A stretch of 64,000 bases of DNA, from assembly GCA_002298165.1 (NCBI GenBank), contig DBMI01000016.1, forward strand, positions 1 to 64,000, in the 5' to 3' direction. Positions 60,066 to 64,000 of the stretch are shown here, in pieces. The notes under the pieces were generated by a model, which was given only the letters and a program-made list of their open reading frames with translations, searched no databases and was not told the DNA's origin. This DNA comes from Desulfarculales bacterium UBA702. GTDB lineage: Bacteria; Desulfobacterota; Syntrophobacteria; Syntrophobacterales; Syntrophobacteraceae. The translations under genes and the position numbers were made by a program. How positions within the stretch are numbered: the first letter of the stretch is position 1; every line of letters begins with the position of its first letter.

Positions 60066-60082
60066 TTGGCAAGCAAATTGCC
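60066..60082 (+). promoter_or_regulatory. Sigma-54 promoter of glnA
   Basis: TTGGCAAGCAAATTGCC fits the -24/-12 consensus: GG at 60068-60069 and GC at 60080-60081, 12 bases apart. Transcription would start near 60093, giving a leader of about 57 bases before the glnA ATG. Confidence 0.7.
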
Positions 60083-60149
60083 TGTGGAGTATACAACAGG
60101 CGTACTGCAGGCGTACTGCCCTGATTTCGAAAACCCCAAGGAGGCTGAT

Positions 60150-61562
60150 ATGACCCCAAAAGAAGTACTGGCATTCGCAAAAGAAAACGGTGCCAAGATG
60201 GTTGATTTCAAATTCATGGACTTTGTCGGTACATGGCAGCATTTCACGAATCCGATTACCGAGCTTGGCGAAAGCGATTTCGAAGCCGGCTATGGTTTCG
60301 ACGGTTCCAGTATTCGCGGATGGCAGCCGATCAATGCCAGTGACATGCTGATAATACCTGATCCAACAACGGCGCAGATGGATCCGTTCATGTCGGTTCC
60401 CACACTTACCATGATCTGCAACGTGGTGGACCCGGTGACCAAGGAAAAATATTCCCGGGATCCCAGGCACATAGCTCAGAAGGCAGAAGAGTACCTCAAG
60501 TTCACCGGAATCGGCGACATGACCTGGATAGGTCCTGAAGCCGAGTTTTTTATCTTCGACGACATCCGGTTCGACTCCTCTGTTAATTACTCCTATTACT
60601 ATATCGATTCAGTTGAAGGACAGTGGAACACAGGGCGGGTTGAAGGCCCGAACCTCGGATATAAGCCCCGGTACAAAGAAGGCTATTTTCCGGTGGCCCC
60701 GACGGATTCGCAGCAGGACCTGCGTACCGAAATGGTGCTCATGATGCAAAAGGTTGGGCTGACTATTGAATGCCAGCACCACGAAGTTGCCACGGCCGGT
60801 CAGGCGGAAATCGACATGAAGGCGGCCCCGCTGGTGAAAATGGCCGACAACCTTCAGTGGTTCAAATATGTTATTAAAAATGTAGCCCGCAACAACGGCA
60901 AGACGGTTACCTTTATGCCCAAGCCCCTTTTTGGTGACAACGGTTCGGGCATGCACACCCATATAAGCATCTGGAAAGAGGGCAAGCCCCTGTTTGCGGG
61001 CGACAAGTATGCCGGCCTGAGCGAAATGGCACTCTGGGCGGCGGGTGGCATCCTTAAACATGCCGCGGCCCTTTGCGCTATCACCAACCCGACTACGAAC
61101 TCCTACAAGAGGCTCGTGCCGGGATACGAAGCTCCGGTAAACCTCGCGTACTCGAGCCGTAATCGCAGTGCCGGTATCCGCATCCCGATGTATTCCGCTT
61201 CCCCGAAACTGAAGCGCCTTGAGGTACGTTTCCCCGATCCGTCGTGCAACGGATACCTTGCTTTCAGCGCCCTTCTGATGGCCGCCCTCGACGGAATCGA
61301 GAACCGGATCGATCCGGGTCAGCCGCTCGATAAAGACATCTATTCGCTTAGCCCCGAGGAACTGGCAAAAGTGCCCTCTACTCCTGGATCGCTGGACGAG
61401 GCTCTTAACGCCCTCGAAAAAGATCATGAGTTCCTGCTCAAGGGCGACGTATTCACCCAGGATGTTATCGACATGTGGATCGACTACAAGCGGGTTAACG
61501 AAGCGGATACAGTTAGGATGAGGCCTCATCCCCAGGAATTCAAACTCTACTTCGACATTTAA
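60150..61562 (+). CDS. glnA: Glutamine synthetase, type I
   Basis: Makes glutamine from glutamate, ammonia and ATP. FVGTWQHFTNPITELG, GFDGSSIRGWQPINASDM and GNNG-type motifs such as KPLFGDNGSGMHTHIS place it as GSI. Tyr in DKDIYSLSPEELAKVP aligns with the adenylylation site of GSI-beta, so control by an adenylyltransferase is possible. CAAGGAGG precedes the ATG at 60150; an open extension to 60060 overlaps the promoter and is rejected. It is transcribed from a sigma-54 promoter and ends at terminators. Length 470. Confidence 0.97.
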   Translation: MTPKEVLAFAKENGAKMVDFKFMDFVGTWQHFTNPITELGESDFEAGYGFDGSSIRGWQPINASDMLIIPDPTTAQMDPFMSVPTLTMICNVVDPVTKEKYSRDPRHIAQKAEEYLKFTGIGDMTWIGPEAEFFIFDDIRFDSSVNYSYYYIDSVEGQWNTGRVEGPNLGYKPRYKEGYFPVAPTDSQQDLRTEMVLMMQKVGLTIECQHHEVATAGQAEIDMKAAPLVKMADNLQWFKYVIKNVARNNGKTVTFMPKPLFGDNGSGMHTHISIWKEGKPLFAGDKYAGLSEMALWAAGGILKHAAALCAITNPTTNSYKRLVPGYEAPVNLAYSSRNRSAGIRIPMYSASPKLKRLEVRFPDPSCNGYLAFSALLMAALDGIENRIDPGQPLDKDIYSLSPEELAKVPSTPGSLDEALNALEKDHEFLLKGDVFTQDVIDMWIDYKRVNEADTVRMRPHPQEFKLYFDI

Positions 61563-61942
61563 CCAACTTGGGCTGACCAGGTCCGAAATCACCACGGCCC
61601 AGGATATTGGAACTGTAGGTGGGCACGGTCTTTTGTGCCCACCGCTTAATCAGCCGGTAAGCCATTACCCCCGACCGGCTGGTTCCGCGGTCTGGTAAAG
61701 TTTGAGATTGCAGCGCTTATCCCCGGAAGAGGAAAGGTCCTTTTCCGGGGTTTTTATTTTAAAGAAACTAAAGAAGATTGTCCTTATTTTCACTAATTAA
61801 AACAACAAGATCATCAGCTCATGCACTTCCTTTGTTGTTGATTTTGCGCAATGGATTTGACAAACTGCCGGTGCCGTTCAAGGCAATGTTTACTTCGTTT
61901 TTAGCCCCGCCTTCTCTTTAACCCCCTTATAAGGAGGCTTTG
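61563..61942. other. Intergenic region after glnA
   Basis: About 380 bases carrying two hairpins: a 9-bp stem GGTGGGCAC/GTGCCCACC (61618-61643) without a T tract, resembling a dispersed intergenic repeat, and the terminator listed separately. The rest up to the next ribosome binding site is AT-rich. Confidence 0.5.
61721..61760 (+). terminator. Intrinsic terminator after glnA
   Basis: Stem CCCCGGAA/TTCCGGGG with a partly paired interior, followed by TTTTTATTTT. Strong candidate for the end of the glnA transcript. Confidence 0.8.
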
Positions 61943-62695
61943 ATGTCCGGCCAAAATATGCCCAAGTCAATCGAGGACCTGCCGGCGGAAGAACTGGTGC
62001 GGTGGGTAATGGAAGGGTTCAGAAGAACGCTCATTCATTACGGCTTCTGGTTTCGCGAGGTTCAAAACCGTGTAGGCTTCGATCAGGCGGTCAGGATCGA
62101 GGCACAAGCCGGGGATCAGGCTCTCGGGATCATTCTGAAAAGGCTCTCCACAATTCTAGGGTTCTCTCTTGAGGGCGGCGTGCCGAAGCGTCTAAGGGAA
62201 ATGAACAAGGATGAATTACTGGGGCTGATCGAGGCAACCTCTATCAACTGGATTGCAAATGACGGCGTATGGTTTCAGGCGGTCGAAGGTCCGTTCGGGA
62301 TGGCCGATGCAAAACATTGCAACGATATTTGCTGGTCAAGCTTTTCGCCCTATGAGGCGCTCAGGATTAAGAATCTGCTTGGAATGGACGAATCTCCCGG
62401 CCTCGAAGGCCTTAAGACGGCCCTTGGCTTTCGGATGTATACACGCATCAATAAGCAGTCCATACACGAATTAGAGGACGGCTCTTTTATATTCAGAATG
62501 GACGAATGCCGGGTACAGTCTGCAAGAAAAAGGCGCGGCTTAGCGGATTATCCGTGCAAATCCGCCGGAATGATTGAGTATCCGATGTTCGCCTCGACCA
62601 TTGATTCCCGCATAACTACCGAATGCGTCGGTTGCCCCCCCGATAACCACCCCGATGAGTGGTACTGCGCCTGGAAGTTTACGCTTGCCAAGTAA
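61943..62695 (+). CDS. Cysteine-rich cytosolic protein of unknown function (DUF6125-like)
   Basis: A 250-residue soluble protein, no signal peptide. The N-terminal half has Trp/Phe-rich helices (LIHYGFWFREVQNRVGFDQA). The C-terminal part has four conserved-looking cysteines in FRMDECRVQSARKRRG, YPCKSAGMIEYP, TTECVGCPPDNH and WYCAWKFTLAK, the pattern of a family I recall as DUF6125 and of amino-thiazoline-carboxylate-hydrolase-like domains; the name is tentative. AAGGAGG precedes the ATG. Confidence 0.65.
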   Translation: MSGQNMPKSIEDLPAEELVRWVMEGFRRTLIHYGFWFREVQNRVGFDQAVRIEAQAGDQALGIILKRLSTILGFSLEGGVPKRLREMNKDELLGLIEATSINWIANDGVWFQAVEGPFGMADAKHCNDICWSSFSPYEALRIKNLLGMDESPGLEGLKTALGFRMYTRINKQSIHELEDGSFIFRMDECRVQSARKRRGLADYPCKSAGMIEYPMFASTIDSRITTECVGCPPDNHPDEWYCAWKFTLAK

Positions 62696-62781
62696 GAGCA
62701 GGTATTGCGCTAATTGCCAGTCTGGCAGGTCAACCCTGCCCGATTGGCCTATGCGGCTTCCATTAAATGGGCAGGTCCACA

Positions 62782-63105
62782 ATGAAGACGGGAAACATCT
62801 TCTCGCAAATCCCAGAAAATCTCATGGATGAATTCACTGAAACACTTATCGATTCGCCCGGATCGATGAGGATAGAAAGGATTGTATCGGTCGGTCATGC
62901 CTCTCCCGAGAACTTCTGGTACGATCAGGAGGAAGACGAATGGGTGATGCTCCTTACCGGCAGTGCTTCATTGCGCTTTGATGGGCAAATTGAACCCGTA
63001 GTTTTACATTCCGGTGACTGGGTCGTTATTCCGGCTCATGTGAGGCATCGTGTGGAATGGACTGATCCTGAACTAAAGACAGTCTGGATCGCGGTTTTTT
63101 ATTGA
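62782..63105 (+). CDS. Small cupin-domain protein
   Basis: Single cupin barrel of 107 residues. Cupin motif 1 is partly visible in NFWYDQEEDEWVMLLTGSAS, motif 2 in LHSGDWVVIPAHVRHRVEWT, with likely metal ligands His in the second motif and Glu in the first. This is the small stand-alone cupin group common in anaerobes, function unknown. I prefer ATG 62782, with AGG upstream, over ATG 62767. Confidence 0.78.
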   Translation: MKTGNIFSQIPENLMDEFTETLIDSPGSMRIERIVSVGHASPENFWYDQEEDEWVMLLTGSASLRFDGQIEPVVLHSGDWVVIPAHVRHRVEWTDPELKTVWIAVFY

Positions 63106-63181
63106 GGTGATATAATGAGGCCTGTTCGCTCCTTCTGAACTGAATCGATAAATCTCCCCGGTTTCTGCGAAGTGGAGGACG

Positions 63182-63874
63182 ATGGCTGCAGCACCAAAAT
63201 TAGCGTTAATCAACATAGTGGCGTCGCTTGTCTATCTTGGGCTGGCGATTGCGGGTTCCGGCGGATTTGCCGCCTTCTTCTCCGTCAAGGCATTGTTAGT
63301 TCTTGCAATCACTTTTCTCGTGTTGTCAGGCCTGGGTCTCTTTAGCTCCGGCAATCTGAGCCCTGGTGAACGTGAGGACCGCTCAAACCGATGGGTCCTG
63401 GCAGTCTTCATGCTACTGGGGTTGCTGGCCGCCTATCTGCCGTCCTACACGGACCGGAAAGAATTCTGGACAATCGATGGGGATGCGGTTCGCTGGTTGG
63501 GGGTGGCCCTGTTTGCTGCAGGTGGTGCGCTGCGGATCTGGCCGGTCTTCGTACTCGGCCGGCGGTTCAGCGGGTTGGTGGCCATCCAGCCCGGTCATAC
63601 CCTGGTGACGAATGGTGTCTATGGTGTCATCCGCCACCCCAGCTACTTGGGGTTGCTCGTAAACTCGCTCGGATGGGGTCTTGCTTTTCGCTCGGTAGTC
63701 GGCGTGCTGCTCACGGCCCTCATGATTCCGGTGCTTTTCGCGCGCATTCGCGCGGAAGAGGCACTTTTGCGTGATTTTTTCGGTGCCGAATACGAGGCCT
63801 ACTGCGCGCGCACTCCTCGGCTGATCCCGTCGTTTAAGCGGTGGCGCAAGCGGCCAAAGCGCATTAATCCCTAA
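63182..63874 (+). CDS. Integral membrane methyltransferase, isoprenylcysteine carboxyl methyltransferase/PEMT-like family
   Basis: A 230-residue membrane protein with about five helices (LINIVASLVYLGLAIAGSGG, then ALLVLAITFLVLSGLGL, VFMLLGLLAAYLPS and others). The SAM-binding signature of the ICMT/phospholipid methyltransferase family is in GVYGVIRHPSYLGLLVNSLG, followed by RIRAEEALLRDFFGAEYEAY. Lipid or isoprenoid methylation is likely, with unknown substrate. GGAGG lies close to the ATG. Confidence 0.85.
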   Translation: MAAAPKLALINIVASLVYLGLAIAGSGGFAAFFSVKALLVLAITFLVLSGLGLFSSGNLSPGEREDRSNRWVLAVFMLLGLLAAYLPSYTDRKEFWTIDGDAVRWLGVALFAAGGALRIWPVFVLGRRFSGLVAIQPGHTLVTNGVYGVIRHPSYLGLLVNSLGWGLAFRSVVGVLLTALMIPVLFARIRAEEALLRDFFGAEYEAYCARTPRLIPSFKRWRKRPKRINP

Positions 63875-64000
63875 TGAACCCTCTCCGGTACCCGGTAAGC
63901 ATAATCCACATTAAGGCTGACAACGCCAAACTCGCTTTCCACGCGGCCCTGCAGCAGGTAGGCATGTGCCATGTCGAGGTCCTGGCAGAAGCGGCTGAAT
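63871..64000 (-). CDS. C-terminal fragment of a gene entering from the right edge
   Basis: An open minus-strand frame of 42 codons ends in TAG at 63871-63873, with coding-like codon use (third positions rich in G/C) and the tail SEFGVVSLNVDYAYRVPERV. It overlaps the end of the methyltransferase gene by 4 bases. Too short to name. Confidence 0.45.
   Translation of the reverse strand, partial: FSRFCQDLDMAHAYLLQGRVESEFGVVSLNVDYAYRVPERVH

Larger units (their letters stand above)
59787..60149. other. glnA upstream control region
   Basis: A 363-base AT-rich gap between glnD and glnA. It has no gene, but contains a sigma-54 promoter and an upstream inverted repeat, listed separately. Confidence 0.6.

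Noticed and set aside
60060..60149. Upstream extension of glnA
   Set aside because: Lies over the sigma-54 promoter; CAAGGAGG points to ATG 60150.
60609..61595. 328-codon open frame antisense to glnA
   Set aside because: Shadow of the glnA reading frame on the other strand.
61618..61643. Hairpin GGTGGGCAC/GTGCCCACC taken as a glnA terminator
   Set aside because: No T tract follows; the hairpin at 61721-61760 has one. It may be a dispersed repeat.

Overview
The window reads as chromosomal DNA of a sulfate-reducing or syntrophic member of the Desulfobacterota (former Deltaproteobacteria), most like the Syntrophobacter group. The main reason is a complete qrcABCD locus (menaquinone reductase fed by periplasmic cytochrome c3), a hallmark of sulfate reducers. 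Frequent TTG/GTG starts, a tandem double UvrA, the style of the DnaA and a Gram-negative Mla/MCE lipid-transport operon agree with this. Genus assignment is inference. I saw no phage, IS element, CRISPR array or rRNA operon; most of the window is core genome with some unusual architectures.

Layout: 0.2-4.2 kb holds a DUF2333 membrane protein, queD, tRNA-Met and an odd phosphoribosyltransferase/kinase-like fusion. 4.6-8.6 kb is ihfA followed by an Mla-type phospholipid ABC operon. 8.6-13.4 kb has a divergent DnaA, an exported AmmeMemo B-A fusion and small exported proteins. tRNA-Glu and tRNA-Gln follow, then a response regulator, an amino-acid ABC transporter without its ATPase gene, and an RNase II-type nuclease. 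mutS and a 1,890-residue double uvrA lie divergently at 18.5-27.2 kb.

27.2-33.5 kb carries an amidotransferase, a cytochrome, a large-type SRP RNA, a HAD phosphatase operon, nadB and two membrane proteins. The qrc operon (33.7-38.8 kb, minus strand) is followed by an EEP phosphodiesterase, a coupled nitrilase/MoeA-PBP/radical-SAM operon, and an mntH plus universal-stress-protein cluster. 48.1-51.3 kb combines a sulfotransferase with APS kinase and an IMPase-family phosphatase, a possible PAPS make-use-recycle cassette. Next come a MoaD/ThiS-like protein and minCDE. 55-61.6 kb holds nadE and the nitrogen-regulation set glnB-glnD-glnA; glnA has a good sigma-54 promoter. The right end has a cysteine-rich protein of unknown function, a cupin, a membrane methyltransferase and the 3' end of a gene that leaves the window.

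The strongest leads are the SRP RNA with an Alu domain, the double UvrA, the PRTase/kinase-like fusion, the sulfotransferase/CysC/phosphatase cassette, a DnaA with a changed Walker B motif, a MoaD-like gene directly behind a strong terminator, and the membrane-protein pair beside qrc. None of these amounts to a proven new system; each is given with its limits.
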